This document shows positions 25,452 to 34,416 of a stretch of 64,000 nucleotides of DNA, piece by piece (the first letter of the stretch is position 1; every line of letters starts with the position of its first letter). A program made the translations under genes and the position numbers. The DNA is from DATFWC01 sp963777755 (GTDB lineage Bacteria; Pseudomonadota; Alphaproteobacteria; Rhizobiales; Xanthobacteraceae). The notes below the pieces were generated by a model. The model saw only the letters and a list, made by a program, of their open reading frames with translations. It had not been told where the DNA came from and ran no database searches. The stretch lies in assembly GCA_963777755.1 (NCBI GenBank), contig CAVZSC010000026.1, positions 930,001-994,000 of the forward strand, in the 5' to 3' direction.

Positions 25452-26487
25452 CTGTGAACTGTCAGGAGGTTGTCCATTCGATCCGAACCGGGAACGCTGA
25501 AGTCGCCAAACACCAGCGATTCGCGGAGGACCGAATGGACACCCACAAGAATGCTCGCCTGACGCCGAAAGGTCGAGAGGGGATGGTTCTGGCGGTGGTG
25601 CATGGCGGGCTGACCAGAGCCGCCGCCGCCCGCCAGTACAACACCACATCGAAGACAGTCAGCAAGTGGGTCGATCGTTTCCATGCCGAAGGGAGGGATG
25701 GTCTCAACGACCGATCCTCAAGGCCCCTTTCATCGCCCAGCCGAACCCCGCCCGCCACATGTGCTGCCGTTGAAGGCTTACGCCGCCAGCGCTACATCCA
25801 AACGCATATCGCAAGTCAGATCGGCATCTCCCCGTCCACCGTCTCGCGCATTCTCAAGCGCTGCGGCCTGAGCTTGCTGTCCGCTCTTGAGCCTCAGAAG
25901 CCCCGCCCCCGTTACGAGCGCGCCAGCCCCGGCGAGATCGTCCACCTGGACATCAAAAAGCTGGGCCGGTTCAATGCGGTAGGTCACCGCATCACAGGCG
26001 ATAAAAGGCAGCCGAATGCCACACGGGGGGTGGGTTGGGAGTTCGCTCATGTCGCCATCGACGATCATTCCCGCGTGGCCACCGCTGAGATCTTCCCCGA
26101 CGAGAGGAAGGAAAGCGCCGTTGCCTTTCTCCTTAACGCCGTCGCCTACTTTGCGCGTCTTGGCGTCACCGTCGATCGCGTCATGACGGACAACGGCAGC
26201 TGCTATCGCTCAATGGCCTTCGCACGTGCCTGCGCTCAGCTCGGCATCAAGCACCTCAGGACCAAGCCATACACGCCACAGACCAACGGCAAGGCCGAAC
26301 GCTTCATCCAGACCGCGCTCCGAGAATGGGCCTATGCCACGGCTTTCGAGCATTCAGATCAGAGGCGTGGCGCGCTGCCTCTCTGGCTGCACCGCTACAA
26401 CTGGCATAGGCCTCATGCTAGCCTTGATAAGAATACGCCAATCAGCCGTCTCGGCTTCACCAGGAAGAACGTCCTGACACTTCACAG
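25452..26487 (+). mobile_element. IS481-family insertion sequence
   Basis: A 1036-bp element with terminal inverted repeats CTGTGAACTGTCAGGA (25452-25467) and its complement with one mismatch (26472-26487). It is flanked by TTAG direct repeats at 25448-25451 and 26488-26491, read as a 4-bp target duplication. It carries one intact transposase gene in the direction of uppP, so uppP transcription may read into it. Confidence 0.88.
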
Positions 26488-26491
26488 TTAG
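25535..26491 (+). CDS. IS481 family transposase
   Basis: A 318-residue DDE integrase-fold transposase. N-terminal helix-turn-helix region (LTRAAAARQYNTTSKTVSKW), then the rve domain with D in VHLDIKKLG, D in VMTDNGSCY and E in NGKAERFIQ. The C terminus keeps LHRYNWHRPHASLDKNTPIS. The stop codon TAG falls in the right-hand target duplication, so the reading frame terminates just outside the element. Intact, probably functional. Confidence 0.93.
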   Translation: MDTHKNARLTPKGREGMVLAVVHGGLTRAAAARQYNTTSKTVSKWVDRFHAEGRDGLNDRSSRPLSSPSRTPPATCAAVEGLRRQRYIQTHIASQIGISPSTVSRILKRCGLSLLSALEPQKPRPRYERASPGEIVHLDIKKLGRFNAVGHRITGDKRQPNATRGVGWEFAHVAIDDHSRVATAEIFPDERKESAVAFLLNAVAYFARLGVTVDRVMTDNGSCYRSMAFARACAQLGIKHLRTKPYTPQTNGKAERFIQTALREWAYATAFEHSDQRRGALPLWLHRYNWHRPHASLDKNTPISRLGFTRKNVLTLHS

Positions 26492-26526
26492 CACGCGATC
26501 AGGTGCCCGACTGCTGCGCGCGACGC

Positions 26527-27510
26527 TCAGGTCGGCCGCGGACGGAACTGGCCGCTCTTGCGGAAGCGCCACAGATAGGACGGGACGATGACCGCCATCG
26601 CATGCGGCTCGATCCCGAGGCCCTTGAGCGTACGGCCGTCCTGCACGGCCGCCGATGAGACCACATTGTCCGTCTTGAGCAGGCGGACCTGATCCGGTGT
26701 CAGCAGCGGCGTCGGCAGGAATTGCAGGAAGCGCCCCATCAGCTCGGCGAGCCCGTACGGAATGGGCAGCAGCAGCCGACGCCGCTCGGTCGTCGCCAGC
26801 ACGACTTCCATGAGCATCCTGAACGTCTTCACGTCGGGACCGCCGAGCTCGTAGATCACGCCGGGACGCGCCTCGCCGCCCGCCGCTCGGGTGATCGCTT
26901 CGGCCACGTCCCCGACGAACACCGGCTGGAACCTGGTATGCCCGCCGCCGATCAGCGGCAGCGCCGGCGAGAAGCGCGCCATCGCGGCGAACCTGTTGAA
27001 GAAGTCGTCCTCCGGCCCGAACACGATCGAAGGACGAAAGATCGTCGCGGCAGGCTGCGCCGCCCACACCGCCTGCTCGCCGAGCGCCTTGGTCCTGGCA
27101 TAGAGCGCGGGCGAATTAGGATCGGCGCCCAGCGCCGAGACATGGATCATGCGCGCGCCGGCCGCGCCGGCGGCTTCGGCGATCACGCCCGGGCCTTCCG
27201 CCTGCACCGCCGGAAAGCGCTGCCGGCCGCGCTCGAACAGGATGCCGACCAGGTTGATGACGACGTTTGCGCCCTGCGTCGCCGCCTGCACCGAAGCCGG
27301 ATAGCGCACGTTCGCCTGCACCGCGTGCACCTGGCCCACCCGGCCGAGCGGCTGAAGATGGAAGGCGAGATCGGGGCGGCGCACGGCGACGCGCACGCGG
27401 TAGCCGCGCTTGCACAGGGCGCGCACGATGTGGCGGCCGAGGAAGCCGGAGCCGCCGAAGATCGTGATGAGCCGCTCGACGTTTGCCTGGGTGATCGGAT
27501 CTGCGGCCAT
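26527..27510 (-). CDS. Complex I NDUFA9-like NAD(P)-binding protein
   Basis: A 327-residue atypical short-chain dehydrogenase. LITIFGGSGFLGRHIVRAL (residues 16-34) is the GGxGFxGR variant of the NUAM/NDUFA9 group, followed by VVINLVGILFERG and MIHVSALGADPNSPALYART. The ATG at 27510 fits the family start better than the in-frame ATG at 27546. Bacterial homologues are annotated as complex I accessory-like or ubiquinone-related SDRs, and in Rhizobiales they neighbour uppP, as here before the IS insertion. The true role is uncertain. Confidence 0.8.
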   Translation of the reverse strand: MAADPITQANVERLITIFGGSGFLGRHIVRALCKRGYRVRVAVRRPDLAFHLQPLGRVGQVHAVQANVRYPASVQAATQGANVVINLVGILFERGRQRFPAVQAEGPGVIAEAAGAAGARMIHVSALGADPNSPALYARTKALGEQAVWAAQPAATIFRPSIVFGPEDDFFNRFAAMARFSPALPLIGGGHTRFQPVFVGDVAEAITRAAGGEARPGVIYELGGPDVKTFRMLMEVVLATTERRRLLLPIPYGLAELMGRFLQFLPTPLLTPDQVRLLKTDNVVSSAAVQDGRTLKGLGIEPHAMAVIVPSYLWRFRKSGQFRPRPT

Positions 27511-27695
27511 GCCCGGGGCCCCCCGCAAGGCGCTTCGCTGCGCCAAAGTCGCGGCATACCGGATGGAACCGGGCCTGTATAGAGGCTGCGCCGCCGCGGC
27601 CGCGCCACCACGCGGCCATGCCGCCCACGCCGAATACCGAGCGCCGCCGAATCGTTGACAAGCGAAGAGGTGGCCCCCTATGTGTGCGGCTTAGG

Positions 27696-27781
27696 GCCCA
27701 GGTGGCGGAATTGGTAGACGCGCTGGTTTCAGGTACCAGTGGTTAATAGCCGTGGAGGTTCGAGTCCTCTCCTGGGCACCA
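27696..27781 (+). tRNA. tRNA-Leu (anticodon CAG)
   Basis: An 86-nt cloverleaf: acceptor GCCCAGG paired with CCTGGGC (27771-27777), D-loop AATTGGTAGAC, anticodon arm CTGGT-TTCAGGT-ACCAG giving anticodon CAG, a long variable arm as in leucine tRNAs, and T-arm GAGGTTCGAGTCCTC. The CCA end is encoded (27779-27781). The ribonuclease D gene starts 14 bp downstream, so tRNA processing and rnd may share a transcript. Confidence 0.96.
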
Positions 27782-27795
27782 TCGAGACAGCCAGA

Positions 27796-28410
27796 ATGAC
27801 CATCCGATTGCACCGCGGCGATCTGCCCGACCTGTCGCGCTACCGGGGCTCGGTGGCGATCGACACCGAGACCATGGGCCTCGAGCACCAGCGCGACCGG
27901 CTGTGCGTGGTGCAGCTCTCTCCCGGCGACGGCTCGGCCGACGTGGTTCAGATTCCGCCCGGCGCCACCGACGCGCCGAATCTGAAGCGGCTCATCGCCG
28001 ATCCCGCGGTCGTGAAGATTTTTCACTTCGCCCGGTTCGATCTCGCCGCCCTGTGCAAGGCGTTCGGCGTCATGCCGGCCCCGGTCTATTGCACCAAGAT
28101 CGCCTCGCGCCTGACCCGCACCTATACGGACAAGCATGGGCTCAAGGATCTGATACGGGACCTGCTCGGCATCGAGGTGTCCAAGCAGCAGCAGCTGTCC
28201 GACTGGGGGGCCGACAAGCTGACCGAGGCGCAGGTCGCCTATGCGGCCTCCGACGTGCTGCACCTGCACGCCCTCAAGGAGAAGCTCGACGCGCTGATCG
28301 CCCGCGAGGGCCGCGAGGAGCTGGCCGCGGCATGCTTCCGCTTCCTGCCGGACCGCGCCCGGCTCGATCTCGCCGGCTGGGCCGCCGAGGACATTTTCGC
28401 CCATTCCTGA
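27796..28410 (+). CDS. rnd: Ribonuclease D, short form
   Basis: A 204-residue DEDDy 3'-5' exonuclease that trims tRNA and other small RNA 3' ends. ExoI VAIDTETMGLEHQ (D and E), ExoII KIFHFARFDLAALC (D), ExoIII YAASDVLHLH (Y and D). It ends after the exonuclease domain and lacks the HRDC domains of E. coli RNase D, as usual for the short alphaproteobacterial form. It starts 14 bp after tRNA-Leu. Confidence 0.93.
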   Translation: MTIRLHRGDLPDLSRYRGSVAIDTETMGLEHQRDRLCVVQLSPGDGSADVVQIPPGATDAPNLKRLIADPAVVKIFHFARFDLAALCKAFGVMPAPVYCTKIASRLTRTYTDKHGLKDLIRDLLGIEVSKQQQLSDWGADKLTEAQVAYAASDVLHLHALKEKLDALIAREGREELAAACFRFLPDRARLDLAGWAAEDIFAHS

Positions 28411-28487
28411 GATTTCACCGCCGCCGCCCCGTGGAGGCCATATTCGGCAGCGATTTTTGCGGCGCGGAAGGCTGGAAAAACTGTAAT

Positions 28488-29249
28488 ATGGGCCTCAAGC
28501 CCGCGGCGACCAGGCTGCGGGCCGCCGCCATGGGGACGAGCCTGACTGTTGCCACCCATACCGCCGGCGCAGGAACACAGACCTGGAGCGCCAGCGGCCC
28601 GCGCGATCTCGCGCGCCTGATGAGGGTAGCGCGCCGCCATAGCGCGCGCGTGCGCCTGCTGCGACGTGCGCTGCCCGGCGGGGCGGTCGCGGCGGCCGGC
28701 CTGTTCGTGCTCTTCACCGTGTTCAATCCGCTGCGCGTGGTGGTGCCCGATCTGCCGGTCGATCCCGGCAAGCTCGTCGTGTCCGGCACCAAGATCACCA
28801 TGGAGGCACCGAAGCTCACCGGTTTTACCCGCGACAACCGAGCCTACAACGTGACCGCCGACGCGGCCTCCCAGGACCTCGTCAATCCGACGGTGCTGGA
28901 ACTGAGCGGCGTGCGCGCCAAGTTCGAAATGCAGAGCAAGGGGACGGTCGATGTGACGGCAGTGGCCGGCCTCTACGACACCAAGTCCGAGCTCTTAACC
29001 CTGACGCAATACGTGCACATTATCTCTTCGGATGGCTATGAAGGGCACCTGACCGCGGCGACCGTCGACGTGCGCAAGGGTCTCATCGTTTCCGAGCAGC
29101 CGGTCGAGGTCAATCTGCCGAACGGCAAGCTGAACGCGAAGCGGATGGAAGTCGTCGACAATGGTGCCTTGATGCGCTTCGACGGCGGCATCGTCCTCGT
29201 CCTCACCGGCGAGCCCGGTTCCGCCGACCGCAAGAGGTCGTCACGATGA
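28488..29249 (+). CDS. lptC: LPS export ABC transporter periplasmic protein LptC
   Basis: A 253-residue protein with an N-terminal cytoplasmic segment, one transmembrane helix (about residues 62-82, GGAVAAAGLFVLFTVFN) and a beta-jellyroll periplasmic domain (for example TAVAGLYDTKSELLTLTQYV). LptC hands LPS from the LptBFG extractor to the LptA bridge. A further in-frame ATG at 28530 could serve as start. The stop overlaps the lptA ATG (ATGA), and lptA, lptB, rpoN, hpf and ptsN follow in the conserved alphaproteobacterial order. Confidence 0.88.
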   Translation: MGLKPAATRLRAAAMGTSLTVATHTAGAGTQTWSASGPRDLARLMRVARRHSARVRLLRRALPGGAVAAAGLFVLFTVFNPLRVVVPDLPVDPGKLVVSGTKITMEAPKLTGFTRDNRAYNVTADAASQDLVNPTVLELSGVRAKFEMQSKGTVDVTAVAGLYDTKSELLTLTQYVHIISSDGYEGHLTAATVDVRKGLIVSEQPVEVNLPNGKLNAKRMEVVDNGALMRFDGGIVLVLTGEPGSADRKRSSR

Positions 29250-30028
29250 CGGTGCGGACGAGACAGCTCGGCGCTTTCGCCATCTCGGCGCTGGCGCGCT
29301 CGGCGCTCTGGCGCTCGGCGCTGGCGTGCGTCGCGCCGGTGCTCGTGGTGCTGGCGGCGGCCGCGGGGCCGGCCCAGGCGCAGAGCATGTCGGGGCTGCC
29401 GAACGCGCTGCAGGGATTCTCGATCAATCGGGAAAAGCCGGTCCAGATCACCTCGACGACGCTGGAGGTGCGCGACAAGGAGAAGCGGGCGACCTTCATC
29501 GGCAACGTGCTCGTCGCGCAGGGCGATACGACGATGAAGAGCAAGACCCTGGACGTGTACTACGAGCAGCAGGAGGCGGGTTCGGCCGACGGCAAGCCGG
29601 GTCAGCCGGGCTCCGGCGGCTCGCAACAGATCCGGCGGCTCGAAGCCAAGGGCGGCGTGGTCGTCAGCCAGAAGGAACAGACCGCGACCGGCGACACCGG
29701 CGTGTTCGACATGAAGTCCAATACGGTGATGCTGCTCGGCAGCGTGGTGATCACCCAGGGCCCGCAAGTGATCCGCGGCGAGCGGCTCACGGTCGATCTG
29801 ACCACCGGCGTGTCGCACGTGGAAGGCGGGGTGCAGGGCCTGTTCATGCCCAATCGGGTTCGCGAGGGCAAAGGGGAAGCCAAGGGGACGGACACGAAAT
29901 CCGGAGAGACGCGTGCGGCGGACGGTCGCTCCGGCGACGCCAAGCCGGACGGCGGCCGGGGCAAGGACAAGGACGCCCCGAAGCCGTCTGCCAAATCCGC
30001 GCCAGGCCAGCCCCTCAGGCTGAACTAA
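29246..30028 (+). CDS. lptA: LPS transport periplasmic protein LptA (OstA-like)
   Basis: A 260-residue periplasmic protein with a signal peptide (hydrophobic LACVAPVLVVLAAAAGPAQA, cleaved near residue 46) and an OstA/LptA jellyroll: VQITSTTLEVRDKEKRATF, VLVAQGDTTMKSKTLDVYY and VIRGERLTVDLTTG. The C terminus is a Lys/Gly/Asp-rich tail of about 50 residues. It overlaps lptC by 4 bp and precedes lptB by 18 bp. Confidence 0.9.
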   Translation: MTVRTRQLGAFAISALARSALWRSALACVAPVLVVLAAAAGPAQAQSMSGLPNALQGFSINREKPVQITSTTLEVRDKEKRATFIGNVLVAQGDTTMKSKTLDVYYEQQEAGSADGKPGQPGSGGSQQIRRLEAKGGVVVSQKEQTATGDTGVFDMKSNTVMLLGSVVITQGPQVIRGERLTVDLTTGVSHVEGGVQGLFMPNRVREGKGEAKGTDTKSGETRAADGRSGDAKPDGGRGKDKDAPKPSAKSAPGQPLRLN

Positions 30029-30046
30029 GAGAGCCGCGAGACCAGC

Positions 30047-31426
30047 GTGCTTGATGTCACCGCACTGTTCCGGCGTCGCCGCGTGCCGACCGGCTCTCGC
30101 AAGGCGCTGAACAGCGCCTTGGGCGTGAACGGGCGGTTCGACATTTTCGCCTTCCTGCGGCGTCCCGCCACCCGTCCGCAGTGGGTCAATGCTCCCGCCA
30201 AGGCGCCGTGGTGGGCCGGCTACTTTGGTCTATCGGCGCTGGTCGAGCGCCTGCTCCCACGCACGCAGCCGCGGAGCAAGCCGCCGGGTCCGGCACGCCA
30301 GGGCGCCGTGGCGCCGGCCCGGAGCCGCGCGCCGGCGCCCAGCGCGCCAGCGCCGAGCGCGTCAGCGCCGAGCGCGTCAGCGCCGAGGGCGAGCGGAACG
30401 CGATGGGCGGACACGCGGCCGAGCGGTCCGGCCCGGCTTGACGACCGATCGAACGGCGATGTGGAATCCTATCCGCCGGACTGGGGCGGAGATGTCCATC
30501 GGTCCGCGGGCGATCACGATGCGCCGCGCGATTTCGACGACGCTCCTCGCTTCGGTTGGGATGATCCCCAGCACGAACGCGAGGATGACGGGGCGCGCGT
30601 CGATGCGCAGACGACGCTCGCGCGCGAGGCGCAGTGGGACGATTCCGAGCCCCGCGCTCGCGCCGAGTACGCCGAAAGCCGGCCCCGCTGGGATGATTCG
30701 GACCAAGCCTATCTGGCCGTCCAAGGGGTGGAAAAGAGCTTCGTCGGCCGCAAGGTCGTGAAAGGAGTGAGCCTCTACGTGCGGCGCGGAGAGGCGGTCG
30801 GCCTGTTGGGCCCGAACGGCGCCGGCAAGACCACGGTCTTCTACATGATCACCGGGCTCATCAAGGCCGACCGGGGCCGCATCGAGCTCGACGGCCATGA
30901 CATCACGCCCTTGCCGATGTATCAACGCGGACGCCTTGGCATCGGCTACTTGCCCCAGGAAGCCTCGATTTTCCGCGGCCTGACCGTGGAGCAGAACATC
31001 CGTGCGGTGCTCGAAGTGGTGGAGCCGAGCCGCCGCAAGCGTGAGGCCGATCTCGATCGCCTGCTCGATGAATTCAACATCACGCGCCTGCGCAAGACGC
31101 CCTCGATCGCCCTGTCGGGTGGCGAGCGGCGACGCGTGGAGATCGCGCGCGCGCTGGCCACGCGCCCATCCTACATGCTGCTCGACGAGCCCTTCGCCGG
31201 CATCGACCCGATCGCGGTGGGCGACATCCAGGCGTTGGTGCGCCACCTGACCCAGCGCGGCATCGGGGTCCTGATCACCGATCACAACGTGCGCGAGACG
31301 CTGGGCCTGACCGACCGCGCCTACATCATCTATTCGGGCGAGGTCCTGATGGAGGGCAACACCTCGGATATCGTCAACGATCCGGAGGTGCGCCGCCTCT
31401 ATCTGGGCGAGGAATTCCGGTTGTAG
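30047..31426 (+). CDS. lptB: LPS export ABC transporter ATPase LptB with a long N-terminal extension
   Basis: A 459-residue protein starting at GTG. The C-terminal ~240 residues are a standard LptB: Walker A GPNGAGKTT, signature LSGGERRRVEIARAL, Walker B LLDEPFAGID and the switch histidine in ITDHNVRE. It powers LPS extraction by LptFG. The first ~220 residues are additional: a basic start, a Pro/Ala/Ser-rich tract with repeated APSASAPSA units (about 90-115), then an acidic segment rich in WDD motifs. Typical LptB is about 240 residues, so the extension is unusual and of unknown use; a later internal start is possible but none is obvious at the ABC-domain boundary. Confidence 0.9.
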   Translation: MLDVTALFRRRRVPTGSRKALNSALGVNGRFDIFAFLRRPATRPQWVNAPAKAPWWAGYFGLSALVERLLPRTQPRSKPPGPARQGAVAPARSRAPAPSAPAPSASAPSASAPRASGTRWADTRPSGPARLDDRSNGDVESYPPDWGGDVHRSAGDHDAPRDFDDAPRFGWDDPQHEREDDGARVDAQTTLAREAQWDDSEPRARAEYAESRPRWDDSDQAYLAVQGVEKSFVGRKVVKGVSLYVRRGEAVGLLGPNGAGKTTVFYMITGLIKADRGRIELDGHDITPLPMYQRGRLGIGYLPQEASIFRGLTVEQNIRAVLEVVEPSRRKREADLDRLLDEFNITRLRKTPSIALSGGERRRVEIARALATRPSYMLLDEPFAGIDPIAVGDIQALVRHLTQRGIGVLITDHNVRETLGLTDRAYIIYSGEVLMEGNTSDIVNDPEVRRLYLGEEFRL

Positions 31427-31537
31427 CGTCAGTGATAATCGCTGAAAAGCTGCAAATCGCCCGATTCGTTGCCGGGCCGGACACCTTGTTAAGGATGTTG
31501 GAGACCGTCCGTAAAAAGTGTTAGCGACTGCAGCATA

Positions 31538-31589
31538 GAACTGGTGTACACCGGTCCGATAACCGGATAAGCAAGAACCGGACCAGTTC
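31538..31589. repeat. Inverted repeat directly upstream of rpoN
   Basis: The right arm CGGACCAGTTC (31579-31589) is complementary to a left arm GAACTGGT...CCG split by a 10-base insertion (31538-31558). The hairpin ends nine bases before the rpoN ATG, where no strong ribosome-binding sequence is seen, so it could affect translation of rpoN or terminate part of the lpt transcript. Confidence 0.45.
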
Positions 31590-31598
31590 GGCACAGCG

Positions 31599-33131
31599 AT
31601 GGCACTGACCCAGCGACTCGAAATGCGCCAGAGCCAGGCTCTGGTGATGACGCCGCAGCTGATGCAGGCGATCAAGCTGCTGCAGCTTTCGAGCCTCGAC
31701 CTGGCTGCCTATGTGGACGGGGAGCTCGAACGTAACCCCTTGCTGGAGCAGGCAAACGAGGGCGAAGGCGCCGCGGCGGACCCGGCGGCGGCCGAGCCCG
31801 GCGAGGCCGGCGGCGAAGCGAAGCCGGACGAGTGGTTCGGGCAGGACCTGGACACCAGCCGCACCGCGATCGAGGAGCGCCTCGATACCGATCTGGAGAA
31901 CGTCTTTCCCGACGACGGCGCCGCCACCCCTGCGCGCGGAGCCACGGCGGAACCCGCCGCCTACTCCGAATGGTCCGGGGTCGGCGCCGGGGGACGGGAC
32001 GGCGAGTACAATCTCGAGGCCTATGTCACGGCGGAAGCCACGCTGGCGGACCATCTCGCCGAGCAGCTTGCCTTGGCGGTGGCGGATCCGGTGCGCCGCA
32101 TGATCGGCCGGCACATCATCGACCTCGTCGACGAGGCCGGATATTTCACCGGCGATCTCCCCGCCATTGCCGACACTCTCGGCGCTCCGCTGGCCGAGGT
32201 GGAGGCGGTGCTGGGTGTCGTGCAGACGTTCGATCCGCCCGGCGTCTGCGCCCGCAATCTGACCGAATGTCTCGCCCTTCAGCTCAAGGAGCGCGACCGG
32301 TTCGATCCCGCCATGCAGGCCCTGGTCGCCCACCTGGAGCTTGTCGCCAAACGCGACTTTGCCGCCTTGCGCAAGGTCTGCGGGGTCGACGAGGAGGACA
32401 TGGTGGAGATGATCGGGGAAATCCGCCATCTCAATCCCAAGCCCGGCCTCGCCTTCGGCTCGGTCCCGGTGCAGCCGATCGTGCCCGACGTGTTCGTGCG
32501 GCCCGGGCCGGATGGCGGCTGGCTGGTGGAGCTCAATTCCGACACCTTGCCGAAGGTCCTGATCAACCAGAGCTATTATTCGAAGGTCTCGAAGACGGCG
32601 AAGAACCAGGGCGAGAAGGCCTATCTGGCCGAATGTCTGCAGACCGCCACCTGGCTCACCCGCGCGCTCGACCAGCGCGCCCGCACCATCCTCAAGGTGG
32701 CGACGGAAATCGTGCGGCAGCAGGACGGCTTCTTTGCCCACGGCGTGCGCCACCTGCGGCCACTCAATCTGCGCACCGTGGCCGACGCCATCGCCATGCA
32801 CGAGTCGACGGTCTCGCGCGTGACCGCCAACAAGTACATGGCCACCAGCCGCGGCATCTTCGAGCTCAAGTATTTCTTCACCTCGGCGATCGCGTCGGCC
32901 GACGGGGGCGAGGCGCACTCCGCCGAATCGGTGCGCCATCGGATTCGGCAGCTGATCGATGGCGAGAACGCGAGCGACGTGCTATCCGACGACACGATCG
33001 TCGAGAGGCTGCGCGAAGCCGGTATCGAGATCGCCCGTCGAACGGTCGCCAAATACCGCGAAGCGATGCGTATTCCGTCCTCGGTCCAACGGCGGCGCGA
33101 AAAGCAGGTGCCTCTCGATGCAGTGACTTGA
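31599..33131 (+). CDS. rpoN: RNA polymerase sigma-54 factor
   Basis: A 510-residue sigma-54. Region I is Gln/Leu-rich (QRLEMRQSQALVMTPQLMQAI), region II acidic (about 50-110). The core-binding and DNA-binding regions follow, with STVSRVTANKYMATSRGIFELK and the C-terminal RpoN box ARRTVAKYREAMRIPSS. It directs transcription of nitrogen and other enhancer-dependent genes. Its position between lptB and hpf-ptsN is the standard proteobacterial context and links it to the nitrogen-PTS. Confidence 0.96.
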   Translation: MALTQRLEMRQSQALVMTPQLMQAIKLLQLSSLDLAAYVDGELERNPLLEQANEGEGAAADPAAAEPGEAGGEAKPDEWFGQDLDTSRTAIEERLDTDLENVFPDDGAATPARGATAEPAAYSEWSGVGAGGRDGEYNLEAYVTAEATLADHLAEQLALAVADPVRRMIGRHIIDLVDEAGYFTGDLPAIADTLGAPLAEVEAVLGVVQTFDPPGVCARNLTECLALQLKERDRFDPAMQALVAHLELVAKRDFAALRKVCGVDEEDMVEMIGEIRHLNPKPGLAFGSVPVQPIVPDVFVRPGPDGGWLVELNSDTLPKVLINQSYYSKVSKTAKNQGEKAYLAECLQTATWLTRALDQRARTILKVATEIVRQQDGFFAHGVRHLRPLNLRTVADAIAMHESTVSRVTANKYMATSRGIFELKYFFTSAIASADGGEAHSAESVRHRIRQLIDGENASDVLSDDTIVERLREAGIEIARRTVAKYREAMRIPSSVQRRREKQVPLDAVT

Positions 33132-33248
33132 GTGTGCGCATTCAAGCCGCCGCGCGCGTATATTGAACTCACCTCAATTCGGATCGACAATCGGAAGGCG
33201 CCGGTCACGGGACGGCGTCCGATTCCCTTCCGAGAGCGGAGGACCGCC

Positions 33249-33851
33249 ATGCCTTTTCGGATCTCGGGAAAGAACATCGACATTGGTGAGGCCCTGCGTG
33301 GACGCGTCAATGCGCGCATCGTCGAAGCGATGGGGAAATATTTCGATGGCGGCTATTCGGGGCATGTGACGGTCGGCAAGGAAGGCTTCGGATTTCGTAC
33401 CGAATGCGCGGTCCACCTCGATTCGGGCATCACGTTGCAGGCGGAGGGAATGGCGGCCGACGCTTATGCGAGCGCCGACCAGGCCGCGATCCGCATCGAG
33501 AAGCGGCTGCGCCGCTACCATCGCCGGCTCAAGGACCGTCCGCTCACGCGCCCCGACGGCGTTCGCAGCGAGCTCGTGCCCGACGTTCAGGCGCCGAGCT
33601 ACGTGATTGCCGCGCCCGAGCCCGACGGGGAGGAGGCGGGTGAGTTCAACCCGGTCATCATCGCTGAGTCGACAACCGCACTCAGGCAGCTCTCGGTCTC
33701 GGAAGCGGTCACGGAGCTCGACATGACCGGTGCGCCCGTGGTGGTCTTTCGCCATGCCGGACATGGCCGGATCAACCTGGTCTACCGCCGTGCCGACGGC
33801 CATATAGGCTGGATCGATCCGCCGACGATCAGCGGCGCCGACGCCCATTGA
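33249..33851 (+). CDS. hpf: Ribosome hibernation promoting factor, long form
   Basis: A 200-residue long-type HPF/RaiA: N-terminal S30AE domain (FRISGKNIDIGEALRGRV to about residue 100) and a C-terminal dimerisation domain (about 140-195, with SVSEAVTELDMTGAPVVVFRH). Long HPF joins 70S ribosomes into 100S dimers in stationary phase. A GGAGGA box precedes the ATG. It follows rpoN and is probably under sigma-54-linked or stationary control, not visible here. Confidence 0.93.
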   Translation: MPFRISGKNIDIGEALRGRVNARIVEAMGKYFDGGYSGHVTVGKEGFGFRTECAVHLDSGITLQAEGMAADAYASADQAAIRIEKRLRRYHRRLKDRPLTRPDGVRSELVPDVQAPSYVIAAPEPDGEEAGEFNPVIIAESTTALRQLSVSEAVTELDMTGAPVVVFRHAGHGRINLVYRRADGHIGWIDPPTISGADAH

Positions 33852-33936
33852 CGGCGTAGCGGAGCCTCCCTATGGTCCGCCGCCTTTCGTACCGGCTCGC
33901 GGTGCGCTGCACCCCATTCCAGACCGCTGAAAGCTC

Positions 33937-34398
33937 ATGCTCCTCACCGATCTCGTCGCGCCGAATGCGGTGATGCCGGCGCTCAAGGTCAATAGCAAGA
34001 AGCAGGCGCTCCAGGAGCTCGCGGCCAAGGCTGCGCAGCTCACGGGTCAAAGCGAGCGTGCCGTGCTCGAAGTGCTGATGCAGCGGGAGAAGCTCGGCTC
34101 GACCGGCGTCGGCAACGGCATTGCCATTCCGCACGGCAAGCTGGCGAATCTCGCCAAGCTGTTCGGCTTGTTCGCGCGGCTCGACCGTCCGGTCGATTTC
34201 GAGGCGCTCGACGGCCAAGCCGTCGACCTCGTGTTTCTGCTGCTCGCGCCCGAGACCGCCGGCGCCGACCACCTCAAGGCGCTTGCCCGGGTGGCGCGGC
34301 TGCTGCGGGACCCCGACGTCGCGCGCAAGCTGCGCGACTCGCGCGACGCCGAGGCGATCTATGCGGTCCTCACCTTGGAGCCCGCGACGGGCCGGTAG
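33937..34398 (+). CDS. ptsN: Nitrogen-PTS EIIA protein
   Basis: A 153-residue EIIA-Ntr. The phosphoacceptor histidine lies in GNGIAIPHGKL (about residue 66). It receives phosphate from NPr and regulates potassium and nitrogen responses and other processes. It is the last gene of the lptC-lptA-lptB-rpoN-hpf-ptsN block and converges with the DUF1150 gene. Confidence 0.94.
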   Translation: MLLTDLVAPNAVMPALKVNSKKQALQELAAKAAQLTGQSERAVLEVLMQREKLGSTGVGNGIAIPHGKLANLAKLFGLFARLDRPVDFEALDGQAVDLVFLLLAPETAGADHLKALARVARLLRDPDVARKLRDSRDAEAIYAVLTLEPATGR

Positions 34399-34416
34399 GC
34401 TCCGGCCCGCAGGGCG

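Noticed and set aside
24326..26491. Continuous frame running from the GST region through uppP into the IS481 transposase
   Set aside because: The upstream part is out of frame with uppP and Arg-rich; the transposase has its own ATG at 25535 with a typical N terminus.
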